Origin: an uncultured Clostridium sp.
GTDB lineage: Bacteria; Bacillota; Clostridia; TANB77; CAG-508
Direction of reading: 5' to 3'
NCBI GenBank assembly: GCA_900552555.1
Contig: URZW01000012.1
Coordinates: forward strand, 1-41,959
DNA length: 41,959 nt
Shown: piece after piece, positions 16,319-24,316 of the stretch
Numbering within the stretch: the stretch's first letter is position 1
How the letters are laid out: the number at the start of each line of letters is the position of its first letter
Notes under the pieces: model-generated
Told to the model about the DNA's origin: nothing
What the model saw: the letters and a program-made list of their open reading frames with translations, nothing else
The model's database searches: none
Made by a program: the position numbers and the translations under genes

Positions 16319-17308
16319 TTATCTCCAAATTATTTCTTTCCAAAAATTATTATCACTAAATTCTAAACCTCTTTCACTCTCATTATACCAAAATTTATCC
16401 TCTTCAGAGGTTTCGCTCTGATTGGCTAGATAACTTATTTGCAAAATTCCCATTGCATTAGCAATATCAAAAAATATTGGAAATACTTCTTTTTCATAAT
16501 TAGTCAATTTATTATATTTTTCATATTCTTTTATTAACATTTTTATTTTACTTGTTGTTTCTTTTATACTTTCTGGATTAAAACATAAATTACAAGAACT
16601 TACTGCTAAATCTACAATTCTAGGCAAATAATTAGATACTGCAAAATCTATTATCCATAATTTTCCATCGTTATCTTTCATAACATTAGTACTTATTATA
16701 TCTCCATGTGTAAAGGTATGTGGTAATTTTTTCATATCTACATTTTTAAATTTAATTAATAACTCTCTTAATCTTTTATAATTTTTTTCGTTTAAATATT
16801 GTTTTTTATCTTCAAACTCTTTTATAAAATTTACAATTGCCCATTTATCATATATGAACTCTGAATTTAATTGTTGTTTATGTATATTTGCCATTTGCCT
16901 TATAATTTCTTTTATTTCACTTTCATTTGGGGCCATTTTTAAATCAAAAAAACTTTTACCATTTATGTACTCAAACAAACATAATCTATATTTTACGTCA
17001 TCTACTTCAATTATACATTCGCTTTCATTATTTATTTTGTATAACTTTGGTGTGTTTATATTAGTTGATGATGCTAATTCAATTCTTTCAATATATTTTT
17101 TGCAATCTTTATCAGTTCTGTCTTTATGAAATATTTTTACATAGTATTTTCCTGTTGATGTTTCTAATATATAATTAAAGTCTTCATAACCTACAGTAAT
17201 AACTGTTTCAGAAATATATTCTCCTAAATCGTATTTGTTGCATATTTGTTTTGAAATTGTGCTTAATTCGGTGTTTAGGTTGATTCTGTCTTTAAATTCT
17301 TGTTCCAT
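16319..17308 (-). CDS. APH-type phosphotransferase
   Basis: This 329-residue protein has the aminoglycoside-phosphotransferase/choline-kinase fold. YYVKIFHKD carries the N-lobe lysine, FTHGDIISTNVM is the catalytic HGDxxxxN loop, and LWIIDFAVSN supplies the Mg-binding Asp. It is in the size range of homoserine kinase type II (ThrB-like), methylthioribose kinase and antibiotic kinases, and the substrate cannot be assigned. GGAGG lies about 11 bases before the chosen ATG. No resistance context is present, so I would not call it a resistance gene. Confidence 0.8.
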   Translation of the reverse strand: MEQEFKDRINLNTELSTISKQICNKYDLGEYISETVITVGYEDFNYILETSTGKYYVKIFHKDRTDKDCKKYIERIELASSTNINTPKLYKINNESECIIEVDDVKYRLCLFEYINGKSFFDLKMAPNESEIKEIIRQMANIHKQQLNSEFIYDKWAIVNFIKEFEDKKQYLNEKNYKRLRELLIKFKNVDMKKLPHTFTHGDIISTNVMKDNDGKLWIIDFAVSNYLPRIVDLAVSSCNLCFNPESIKETTSKIKMLIKEYEKYNKLTNYEKEVFPIFFDIANAMGILQISYLANQSETSEEDKFWYNESERGLEFSDNNFWKEIIWR

Positions 17309-17391
17309 TAGATTTCATACCTCCATATATAATTGTTTTATTTATTAGTATATAAATTTTATTAGTTATATAAAAATTACATTACAGCACT

Positions 17392-17589
17392 TTAACTATT
17401 TATGAAAAATTGAATTATTGCAAATATTCCAATATCAGTAATTGTCTTTATTGCTTCTACATTTGCAATAACTTTATATGGATGATGGATTACTAAATCT
17501 AAATAATTTTTTATTCCTTCATTATCAAAGAATGTCTCCCATGCCCTTAAAATAGTATCATCAATTTTTAATTCCTTTGGCTCTTTCAT
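17392..17589 (-). CDS. 65-aa hypothetical, possibly the displaced C-terminus of the 17561 gene
   Basis: This encodes 65 residues with no recognised family: a charged N-terminus, then a WETFFDNEGIKNYLDLVIHH helix region and a hydrophobic C-terminal stretch (about 47-63, beginning TITDIGIFAII) that could touch the membrane. No SD precedes the ATG, which lies inside the end of the preceding frame (29-base overlap). The two frames may be one gene split by a frameshift near 17580. Codon and base use do not differ visibly from neighbours. Confidence 0.4.
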   Translation of the reverse strand: MKEPKELKIDDTILRAWETFFDNEGIKNYLDLVIHHPYKVIANVEAIKTITDIGIFAIIQFFINS

Positions 17590-18103
17590 TACTGTATTTT
17601 AGTTTGCTACAATTAATATTTTTAAATAAAATGCTATTGTCTTTTCTTGTTAATCTAATTTTATTATATGATATACTTTCATTTATTTTATTTTTAGTCA
17701 ATTCACTTTTGTTTGCATTACTATGTTTTTCTTCTATATTATTAGAATCTATCTCCATTTGTTCATTTCTGCTTTTCGTGTTTTCATTTATTTTATCTCT
17801 ATTTGCAAACCTTTTATCAGAGACTTTTTCGATATTACCATACAAATATTTTTCTATATTAGCTTTATTTTTTATTGTATTACTTGTAATTTTTCCATTT
17901 GCAATGTCTTGAACAATTCTCAATACTTTCTTGTCCAATTCATTTATTGGAGATAATGGTATTAAAACATTATTGTCAAAAGAAATATTAAGATATTCTT
18001 TTCCAATTTTTGAAGAAACAATCTTTTCAAATTTATTTACTGAAAAATTATTGTCAATTCCCTCAAATGCTTTCTTACAGAATCCCTGTAATTGGGAAAA
18101 CAT
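17561..18103 (-). CDS. 180-aa hypothetical, low-complexity C-terminal half
   Basis: I do not recognise this 180-residue protein. Residues 1-80 look globular, and the second half (about 85-160) is a hydrophilic Asn/Lys/Glu/Ser-rich linker. No signal peptide or membrane segment is present. The ATG at 18103 has no good SD and the frame is closed directly upstream, so the 5' end may be missing. Together with the 65-aa frame downstream it may represent one damaged gene of about 240 codons. Confidence 0.45.
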   Translation of the reverse strand: MFSQLQGFCKKAFEGIDNNFSVNKFEKIVSSKIGKEYLNISFDNNVLIPLSPINELDKKVLRIVQDIANGKITSNTIKNKANIEKYLYGNIEKVSDKRFANRDKINENTKSRNEQMEIDSNNIEEKHSNANKSELTKNKINESISYNKIRLTRKDNSILFKNINCSKLKYSNERAKGIKN

Positions 18104-18152
18104 ATTTAATTTTCATATTACGAAAATTTGCAATTTTTTTGTAATATAACCT

Positions 18153-18704
18153 TTATAAGTAACTTACTATTTCTTCAAATGTATCATATCCACTCTCACT
18201 ATTGATGTGTCCACCATTATGTATTAAAACTTGCTCTGTTGCAACAATATCTGCAAAGTTCCTTTCTACATCAAATCTTACATATGGATCATTATCTGAA
18301 TAGAAACAAACTATTTCTTTAGCATACTGTTTTACATCTTCCAAATTATCAAAATACATCGATTTATTAACATTATCATATTCTTCATTTATCCCTAAAT
18401 AATTATTAAATCCACATACGAATATTAATTTCTTAACTTTCACTTTATTTTCGACTAGGAATTTTGATATGAATATTGGTGCAATACTATGTCCTATAAT
18501 TGTAGTATTTTCATTTATAAGTCCTAAGTCTAAATAATATTTTAACAATTTGCTCCAATTTTCATAGTTTTGATATCCTACTCCAATCGGGAAGCTTGGA
18601 ACATATACTTGCTTCCCATCATCTTCTATAAAATCATGTAACCAACTAAACCAATTTCCAAATGGACTTCCAAATGAGCCATGTATTATAAAATAATTTT
18701 CCAT
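18153..18704 (-). CDS. alpha/beta hydrolase of the RBBP9/YdeN type
   Basis: This 183-residue serine hydrolase fold is complete. The oxyanion strand FIIHGSFGSP is near the start, the nucleophile elbow is TIIGHSIAPIF (Ser near residue 72), the acid is in YSDNDPYV and the base is in HNGGHIN. The length and these motifs match the RBBP9/YdeN family (DUF1749-like small hydrolases), whose natural substrates are mostly unknown. AGGAGG lies nine bases before ATG. It follows the Sel1 gene by 21 bases in the same orientation, so is part of the same transcript. Confidence 0.85.
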   Translation of the reverse strand: MENYFIIHGSFGSPFGNWFSWLHDFIEDDGKQVYVPSFPIGVGYQNYENWSKLLKYYLDLGLINENTTIIGHSIAPIFISKFLVENKVKVKKLIFVCGFNNYLGINEEYDNVNKSMYFDNLEDVKQYAKEIVCFYSDNDPYVRFDVERNFADIVATEQVLIHNGGHINSESGYDTFEEIVSYL

Positions 18705-18725
18705 TTATTATACCTCCTAAATTAA

Positions 18726-19337
18726 CTATTTTTCAATCTCTCTATCATATGTATCTTTGTATTGTTCAAACTTAGCTTTTGCTCTTGGCAATCCTGCATT
18801 AACTGCCATCTTTAAATAATATTCAGATAGTTTTAAGTTTTTCTTTGTTCCAACACCATTATAATAAAAATTTGCCCCTAAATCATAAATTGCTGGAAGA
18901 TGCCCTTGCATTGCACAATCATGTATTAATTCAAATGCTTTATTTTCATTTCTTTCAATATTTCCGAATCCAAAATAGTAATAAGCACCTAAACAAAATT
19001 TAGAAAATGCTTGTCTTCTCGGACTTTCTTGTTCTTCATTTATAAGACTTAATAGAGATTCATAAGTCTCATTATGTATCTGTTTTGCTTTTTCTTTATC
19101 TTGTTCTACTCCGTCTCCAAAATAATAACAAGCGCCAACTCCGTAAGCACAACGAGGATCTCCTAATTCTTTTCCTTTTTCATACCAGTGCATCGCTTTT
19201 TCAAAACTTTGCTCTGCTCCATTTTCTTCACTATCATAACTTCTGCCTAAAATATAGCATGCAAATTTGTCTCCATTTTCAGCCTTGCTTCTTACTTCAT
19301 CTAAATCAAATATTATTGGTTTAATATTATTATTCAT
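18726..19337 (-). CDS. Sel1-like tetratricopeptide repeat protein
   Basis: This is a 203-residue cytoplasmic protein made of Sel1-like repeats. ACYILGRSYDSEENG, AMHWYEKGKELGDPRCAYGV, GACYYFGDGVEQDKEKA, FCLGAYYYFGFG, AIYDLGANFYYNGVG and the YYLKMAVNAGLPRAK segment are successive helix pairs. Such repeats mediate protein binding. ATG 19335-19337 is taken because AGGAGA precedes it by eight bases. It overlaps the end of the acetyltransferase gene by eight bases, so translation is coupled. No partner is indicated. Confidence 0.85.
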   Translation of the reverse strand: MNNNIKPIIFDLDEVRSKAENGDKFACYILGRSYDSEENGAEQSFEKAMHWYEKGKELGDPRCAYGVGACYYFGDGVEQDKEKAKQIHNETYESLLSLINEEQESPRRQAFSKFCLGAYYYFGFGNIERNENKAFELIHDCAMQGHLPAIYDLGANFYYNGVGTKKNLKLSEYYLKMAVNAGLPRAKAKFEQYKDTYDREIEK

Positions 19338-19899
19338 TTTCAACTTCTCCTAATTTTTTTAACAAAATATATCTTTTAATATTTTTATCTTTTTGATACC
19401 AAGTCTGTTCCTCATAGCCTAAATCATTTAAATTTCTTAAACTATAAACATTACCAAAAGTTACTTCTGCAATAATATTTTTTATTTCTTTTTCTTTCGC
19501 TATCTTCTCAAGATGTTTTACTAATATTTTTTGTAGTCCATATCCTCTATATTCTGGTAATACAATAACTCCATCTATATCAGCACAACTTCCTTCTAAA
19601 TTCGGAATCATTTGTTTTAATTCTTTCATTCTGTTTGAAACTGATAAGAATATCCATGCAATCATTTTGTCATCTAAAAAAGCACCATATATTTCGCCAT
19701 CATTTATAGGTTCATTAACTATTCTTAAATATGTTTCTTTTTTAAAAGGTAAAAAATATCCTTTTTCTTCTTCTTTAAAATTATCTATTACAATATTTTG
19801 AATGTTGTAAATTGAATCAACATCACTAGTAGTACATGTCCTTATATTTATGTTTTTAATTGTACCTTTCAAAATAAATTTTAACAACCTATAATCCAC
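19330..19899 (-). CDS. GNAT-family N-acetyltransferase
   Basis: This 189-residue protein has a full GNAT domain: the beta4 strand DGVIVLPEYRGYGLQKILV contains the R/Q-x-x-G-x-G/A acetyl-CoA loop (RGYGLQ), and GNVYSLRNLNDLGYEE is the C-terminal motif with a conserved Tyr region. The best start is GTG at 19897-19899, overlapping the Nudix gene by 19 bases; the region has no clean SD, so the true start is uncertain by several codons. The substrate is not known. It is translationally coupled to the Sel1 gene downstream. Confidence 0.8.
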   Translation of the reverse strand: MDYRLLKFILKGTIKNINIRTCTTSDVDSIYNIQNIVIDNFKEEEKGYFLPFKKETYLRIVNEPINDGEIYGAFLDDKMIAWIFLSVSNRMKELKQMIPNLEGSCADIDGVIVLPEYRGYGLQKILVKHLEKIAKEKEIKNIIAEVTFGNVYSLRNLNDLGYEEQTWYQKDKNIKRYILLKKLGEVENE

Positions 19900-20417
19900 C
19901 TTTCCAAAATTTTTCTATCTCTTAATACAACAAATTTTGTAGAATATACAGAACCGTATTTTGAAGCAATTAATTCATTATAAGACTTTGTTATAAGCTT
20001 TATTGCATTTTCAGGAGTTTCCCATAGTAATTTTGCTCCTTCTTCCTTTTCTTTTTGTGTTACATGTAATTGCTTAGTATCTTTTAAAACTTTTCCTACG
20101 AAAATATAAGAAATTTGTTTAAAATTATTTAATGATTTATATTCTTCTGCTGTTCCTAGGCATTCTAAAATCTCTATTTCACAACCAGTTTCTTCTAATA
20201 CCTCTCTTCTGAATGCTTCTTCTGGTTTTTCTTCACCTTCTAATCCTCCGCCAGGTAATTTATACTCATTTTTGCTACTTTTATTGAATATTGCAATTTT
20301 TCCGTCTTCTCTTATAACTATTCCTCTTGCACCTATTCTTAATTGTGGATTTGTCATTTCTACAGGTGTTTCTCCTATATCTCTGTCTGTTATTTTGCAT
20401 ATTAATTCTTTTTTCAA
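19881..20417 (-). CDS. Nudix hydrolase (TTG start)
   Basis: This is a 178-residue Nudix protein. LPGGGLEGEEKPEEAFRREV and the LEETGCEI that follows make the Nudix box (GX5EX7REUXEEXGU), which binds metal and catalyses cleavage of nucleoside diphosphates linked to another group. I place the start at TTG 20415-20417 because AGGAGGT lies six bases upstream. A longer frame to 20561 exists but its added residues come from a remnant of a different gene. It overlaps the GNAT gene downstream. Candidate substrates such as oxidised nucleotides or NDP-sugars cannot be chosen from sequence. Confidence 0.85.
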   Translation of the reverse strand: MKKELICKITDRDIGETPVEMTNPQLRIGARGIVIREDGKIAIFNKSSKNEYKLPGGGLEGEEKPEEAFRREVLEETGCEIEILECLGTAEEYKSLNNFKQISYIFVGKVLKDTKQLHVTQKEKEEGAKLLWETPENAIKLITKSYNELIASKYGSVYSTKFVVLRDRKILERWIIGC

Positions 20418-20438
20418 ATTTTTACCTCCTATAACTAT

Positions 20439-20516
20439 TAACAATCTTATCGCATCATCCTTCATATCTTTTATAAAACCACTTTTTACTGTAATGATTA
20501 TAAATTCCTTTTTCTC
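20439..20516 (-). pseudogene. 26-codon remnant of a HAD nucleotidase gene
   Basis: The frame reads EKKEFIIITVKSGF then IKDMKDDAIRLL, closely matching the middle of the intact HAD enzyme at 15620-16198 (GHEFVVITARGGF, IKEMKDDAIRLL). DNA similarity is also high over about 66 bases. It is the motif II region only; both flanks are unrelated. It lies in frame with, and directly upstream of, the Nudix gene, so an uncorrected gene call would wrongly add it to the Nudix protein. Confidence 0.6.
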
Positions 20517-20530
20517 GTTTGTCTGTACAA

Positions 20531-21400
20531 CTATTTGATTAATGCCAAAATTAAAACGCATATAAATATTCCTAATATCATTAAATATTTTTTTAATGTT
20601 ATCTTTTCTTTTAATATAAACCTTGATGCCATAATTGTAATTGCAATAGAACTTGTACTTATTACAGAAATTACAGATACATTCCCATCTAATAATGAAA
20701 TCCTATCAAAAATTGATGACGATGCATCTAATAATGATTGTAAAATAAAAAATTTTTTAGTGTTTATTTTTCTAATATCTATATAATTCCATTGTTTTGT
20801 TATTAAGCAATATATCAATATACCTATAATCGTTATTACTGCATAATTAAATACAACATATACTGGATTTTGATATTCTGTAACATATATTTTATTTATG
20901 AAATTTGATATACCATTAAATATTACGAATCCATAAGAATACAAAATTGCTTTTTGTTCAAGCTTTTTATCTATTTTTTCTTTATTATTTTTACTTTTTG
21001 CTACTAACATAGACAATATTACTAAAATAATTGAAATTATTAACTGTAATATTGTACAATTTTCTTTAAGTATAACAATACCTAATAAAAATGTTACTAC
21101 AACTTTAGCTTTTTGTATTGAAGATGTTATTGCAACTTTACCATATTTTGTTGCAGAAATTGCACAATAAAATCCTATAGATTGAATTATAATTCCTGGT
21201 AGCATTTTCAATATATCGACAATCTTTAAATTTGTAATAAATTCTGGATTAGTAATTAAACTAATTAAAATCATAATAGAATGATACAAAAATAACCCCA
21301 TTATTGCTATACGTTTTGGTTCATTATTAGAACACTTTTTCAAAGCTATTGGAATAAATCCACTAATAATTGTTGATAGTAAACACCAATATAACCACAT
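20531..21400 (-). CDS. EamA/DMT-family transporter
   Basis: This 289-residue membrane protein has ten predicted transmembrane segments arranged as two EamA repeats (about 1-135 and 150-289), the drug/metabolite transporter architecture. The first repeat ends before the KSKNNKEKIDKK cytoplasmic linker, and the second contains a conserved ILKEKITLKKYLMILGI segment. Such proteins export or import amino acids, nucleotides or other metabolites; no specific substrate motif is seen. AGGAGAA lies seven bases before ATG. It begins ten bases after the GNAT gene, so the two are co-transcribed. Confidence 0.85.
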   Translation of the reverse strand: MWLYWCLLSTIISGFIPIALKKCSNNEPKRIAIMGLFLYHSIMILISLITNPEFITNLKIVDILKMLPGIIIQSIGFYCAISATKYGKVAITSSIQKAKVVVTFLLGIVILKENCTILQLIISIILVILSMLVAKSKNNKEKIDKKLEQKAILYSYGFVIFNGISNFINKIYVTEYQNPVYVVFNYAVITIIGILIYCLITKQWNYIDIRKINTKKFFILQSLLDASSSIFDRISLLDGNVSVISVISTSSIAITIMASRFILKEKITLKKYLMILGIFICVLILALIK

Positions 21401-21409
21401 TTTTTTCTC

Positions 21410-21850
21410 CTAATTTTCATATATATCATCATTTATTTTTAGTATCATTTTTCTATAATGTGTTTTAAATCCTAATCTTTCATATAAATCTCTTGCAATG
21501 TTTTCACCAATTACTTCTAATGACATATCCTTATTTTGTTCTTTTGCCATATCAATAATTTGATTTAATGCTATTGTTCCAATTCCATTGTTTCTATACT
21601 TATCACTTATAAAAAATCTATATAAATAGATTTCTTTTTCATAATTCTTTATTCCAATAAATCCCACCATTTTATCTTTAAACATAATCTTAAAATACTC
21701 TTCATTTTCTTGAAATTTTAGTTCTTCAGGTTTTATTATCCTTAATTGATATATTGGATCAACAGTATTATGGTGTTTCCATTCTTCTATAATCCATTCT
21801 CTAAAAAAGTCATTATTTTCTTTTTCTAGTTTAACATCTAAATTATTCAT
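21410..21850 (-). CDS. GNAT-family N-acetyltransferase
   Basis: This is a 146-residue protein with a compact GNAT domain. LYRFFISDKYRNNGIGTIAL includes the acetyl-CoA loop (RNNGIG), and ENIARDLYERLGFKTHYRKM is the C-terminal motif typical of Acetyltransf_1. SD AGAGGTAG precedes the ATG by a standard distance. It is the upstream partner of the EamA transporter, a pairing that could mean modification plus export of one compound, but that is inference. Confidence 0.85.
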   Translation of the reverse strand: MNNLDVKLEKENNDFFREWIIEEWKHHNTVDPIYQLRIIKPEELKFQENEEYFKIMFKDKMVGFIGIKNYEKEIYLYRFFISDKYRNNGIGTIALNQIIDMAKEQNKDMSLEVIGENIARDLYERLGFKTHYRKMILKINDDIYEN

Positions 21851-21924
21851 TTTACTACCTCTATCTGTTTTATTCTATATTTTTTCAAACTGTAGCTTGG
21901 TTTCCTTATGTATATTTGAATATC

Positions 21925-22929
21925 CTATTCCATATTTAATTGAAAAGATTTTCCATCATAATAACTATATATTTGAATTTCTTTGGTTTTACTGTCAAAT
22001 AAAAATGTTGCTACAGTAGGATATTTATCTTCGTTAATTTTTCTATATATATACTCATTTTTGCTCTTATTGAATTGTAAAATATTTTTTACGTCTTTTA
22101 TACTAGTTTTTTTAATATTTATCTTATTTAATAATTTATTTCCTATATCTAATCTAGTTAATGTTGAATCCGTTTTTATGCATATATTGTCATTCATATT
22201 TGGATGAATAATATGATTTGTATGTATATATTTTTCTTTAATTTCTAAAACATCAAATTTGTCTAAAGCTTTTTCTATTGAATATGCTTTATTTTTGTTA
22301 CTATCTATAATATTTAAACTAAATGCTGAAGCACAATCCTTTACATTAATTTTTTCAATTACCTCTTCTATACTACCACATTGTACAATATCTCTTAGAA
22401 TAAACCATACAGGTATACCAGTTTCATTGTTTTTATTTATTATTACTGTATTAACACTATATACTATTCCTTTATTATTCCAACCAAATGTAGTACCTTG
22501 TGGGCAGTTATAGGTTGAAAGTTCATAAAAATATCCATTGTTATTGTTATATTTTACTAAAGCCATTTCATCTAAATTTTCTGATAAATCTTCATTATGT
22601 CCTGATACTATATGTGTATCATCTATTTTTACAATAACGTCCGTGCATGATTCTCTTGAAGAATATGTTTCAAAACAAATATTCAATAGATATTCATCTC
22701 TATTAATATTCAATCCATCGGCTCTTCCATATGTTTCTGCTAAATAACTAGGATATTTGATTTCTAATTTTTCTTTTACTTTTTCTAAATTTTTTCTGAC
22801 TTTTTCGTTTTTTAGTAACTCTTTAAAATATGTAAAGTCATTTTTTATTGTATTAGTGAATAATTGCGAAAATTGTATTCCTAATTCATATCCTTTTCCA
22901 TTTATATTTGCTATCTTCAAATCTCTCAT
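21925..22929 (-). CDS. C45-family peptidase / acyltransferase (Ntn hydrolase)
   Basis: This 334-residue protein resembles acyl-CoA:6-aminopenicillanate acyltransferase (AAT, peptidase family C45) proteins. These are Ntn-hydrolases that normally cleave themselves to expose a nucleophile Cys; SRESCTDVIV places the candidate Cys at residue 95, followed by the VSGHNEDL segment with Asn/Asp. GTTFGWNNKGIVYSVNTV and the AFSLNIIDS strand fit the alpha-beta-beta-alpha sandwich. Bacterial relatives without beta-lactam biosynthesis probably hydrolyse amides or bile acid-like conjugates; the substrate is open. AAGGAGAG precedes the ATG. It lies right after an integration-scar-like tail (22959-23006). Confidence 0.8.
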   Translation of the reverse strand: MRDLKIANINGKGYELGIQFSQLFTNTIKNDFTYFKELLKNEKVRKNLEKVKEKLEIKYPSYLAETYGRADGLNINRDEYLLNICFETYSSRESCTDVIVKIDDTHIVSGHNEDLSENLDEMALVKYNNNNGYFYELSTYNCPQGTTFGWNNKGIVYSVNTVIINKNNETGIPVWFILRDIVQCGSIEEVIEKINVKDCASAFSLNIIDSNKNKAYSIEKALDKFDVLEIKEKYIHTNHIIHPNMNDNICIKTDSTLTRLDIGNKLLNKINIKKTSIKDVKNILQFNKSKNEYIYRKINEDKYPTVATFLFDSKTKEIQIYSYYDGKSFQLNME

Positions 22930-22958
22930 TATTTTATTTTTCTCTCCTTATTAAGTTT

Positions 22959-23006
22959 CTATCTTTGTTTCATTTGTAACACTGCCACGCACTCAACATG
23001 CCATGT
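22959..23006 (-). other. rRNA uracil-methyltransferase 3'-end scar (att-like site B)
   Basis: A 16-codon stretch on the minus strand reads TWHVECVAVLQMKQR then stop, preceded by stop codons. The T-x-HVE-x-V motif is the usual C-terminus of RlmCD/TrmA-type 23S rRNA (uracil-5-)-methyltransferases. No body of such a gene is present. It closely resembles the tail at 24235-24276 (ACATGGCATGT then GAGTG and GT). That gene's 3' end is a known integration target for serine-recombinase elements, so I read it as an old attachment scar. Confidence 0.45.
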
Positions 23007-23118
23007 TCATTAATTATGAATAGTTGCTTTTTATATGTTTGGGGATAACTGACTATGTTCTGACATGCAAACTGAAATAATATAATGTGTATTATACATA
23101 TATCAATTTTTATTTAAA

Positions 23119-23658
23119 TTAATTAAAACTATATTCTCTTATTTCACAATTATCTGGCAAATATTTTTCCACCTGTCCATCTTCTGGCAATTCATTAAAA
23201 TAAAAATGGATTGCCCTAGCTACGCCACCATGTGTTACTAAAAGTATATTTTGACCACTATATTTTTTCTTGATTTCATCTAAAAATAAATTAACCCTTT
23301 TAAATAATTCTGGAACTGTTTCTAATTTATCGATTTTAACTTTAGAATAATAATTCCAATATTCCGTATAATAAAAATCATCTATTTTCGTATTTGTTAA
23401 AACTCCACAATTTCTTTCTTCTATTCGATCATCATATATTACTTTTATCTTATTAGAATTTATAATATCACAGGTATGTCTTGTTCTTAAAAGTGGTGAA
23501 CAAATAATCAAATCTAAATTTAAATTTTTAATTTTTTTAGATGCTTCCTGTGCTTGTTTTATTCCAATATTATTTATATCTTCATTTAATAATTTTCCAT
23601 TATATATATCTAATCTATTACTATCTGTGTTTCCATGTCTAATTACATATAACTTCAT
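23119..23658 (-). CDS. histidine phosphatase (phosphoglycerate-mutase-like)
   Basis: This 179-residue protein has the RHG catalytic signature LYVIRHGNTDSN at residues 3-14 (the His is phosphorylated), a second arginine region CSPLLRTRHT, acidic IEERNCGVL and the second catalytic His in VTHGGVARAI. This is the broad-specificity histidine phosphatase branch 1 (PhoE/CobC-like), acting on phosphorylated metabolites. AAGGAGGA precedes the ATG. The gene overlaps the upstream YgjV-like gene by 20 bases, so both are made together. It lies between the two methyltransferase-tail scars and may be cargo from an earlier insertion. Confidence 0.9.
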   Translation of the reverse strand: MKLYVIRHGNTDSNRLDIYNGKLLNEDINNIGIKQAQEASKKIKNLNLDLIICSPLLRTRHTCDIINSNKIKVIYDDRIEERNCGVLTNTKIDDFYYTEYWNYYSKVKIDKLETVPELFKRVNLFLDEIKKKYSGQNILLVTHGGVARAIHFYFNELPEDGQVEKYLPDNCEIREYSFN

Positions 23659-24154
23659 TGTTACTTTTCCTCCTTATATCATTTTTGCAAAGTGTGTATA
23701 TTCCTGTAAGTAATAAAATAAAATCACCTAATACCATGAACCAACTATGGTAATAAATATAATAAGAGCCGTATAAAATTCCTGTTGTTATTCCAGATAT
23801 TCTAACTAATTTCATATTTGATTGCCATAGACAATATGATCTAATCATTGAACCAATTGTTGGTAATAGCGAAACCCACCCTGTCCATGAAAAATAACAA
23901 TTTATCATAATTATTCCTTCAAAAATAAATAGTATTATTAAATATACAGATTTACTAAATTTATTTTTATTTATAAATATAAAAGTCCTTATTAAATTTA
24001 TTATACTTAAAATTGCACCTGTAAAAGCAGATATTAAAAAATCATATATTGCTTCAAAAAAGCAGTTTAATGATTGAACATATAATGATTTTTTTCTATC
24101 TTTAATACATATACTAATACACACTGCTAATAATGCTAAAATACTAAATACCAT
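23639..24154 (-). CDS. YgjV-like inner membrane protein
   Basis: This is a 171-residue membrane protein with about five to six membrane segments and a short basic C-terminus. The repeated pattern in the segments beginning SIINLIRTFIFINK and SLLPTIGSMIRSYCLWQ, each a glycine- or proline-kinked segment followed by a basic residue, matches the YgjV (Imp-YgjV) family of unknown function. Weaker resemblance to PnuC-like carriers was considered. AGGAGAAA precedes the ATG. It overlaps the histidine phosphatase gene, and the pair is flanked by att-like tails. Confidence 0.65.
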   Translation of the reverse strand: MVFSILALLAVCISICIKDRKKSLYVQSLNCFFEAIYDFLISAFTGAILSIINLIRTFIFINKNKFSKSVYLIILFIFEGIIMINCYFSWTGWVSLLPTIGSMIRSYCLWQSNMKLVRISGITTGILYGSYYIYYHSWFMVLGDFILLLTGIYTLCKNDIRRKSNNEVICN

Positions 24155-24234
24155 TTTTTATTTCTCCTATAATCTCTACTTTTTATTTTGTTTAGTTAAA
24201 CCCATACCACCTAATATGGTATGAGTATAAGGTT

Positions 24235-24276
24235 TTATTTAAGATTTAGAACACATACACACTCCACATGCCATGT
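24235..24276 (-). other. rRNA uracil-methyltransferase 3'-end scar (att-like site A)
   Basis: Fourteen codons on the minus strand read TWHVECVCVLNLK then stop, with no gene body upstream. They share ACATGGCATGT and GAGTG-GT with the tail at 22959-23006, and GCAAC occurs a short distance upstream in both. The site starts 40 bases after the serine recombinase gene stops, exactly where the end of an element integrated in a rlmCD/rumA 3' end is expected. Confidence 0.5.
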
Positions 24277-24316
24277 ATATCGATGGTTGCAATGATTTTT
24301 TAAAGTTGCATATTCA

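Noticed and set aside
16319..17308. Aminoglycoside resistance gene
   Set aside because: The APH fold is present, but sequence motifs do not discriminate antibiotic from metabolite kinases and context is metabolic.
18104..18152. Terminator or small RNA near TTACGAAAATTTGC / AATTTTTTTGTAA
   Set aside because: The symmetry is short, AT-only and lacks a suitable T-run in the needed orientation.
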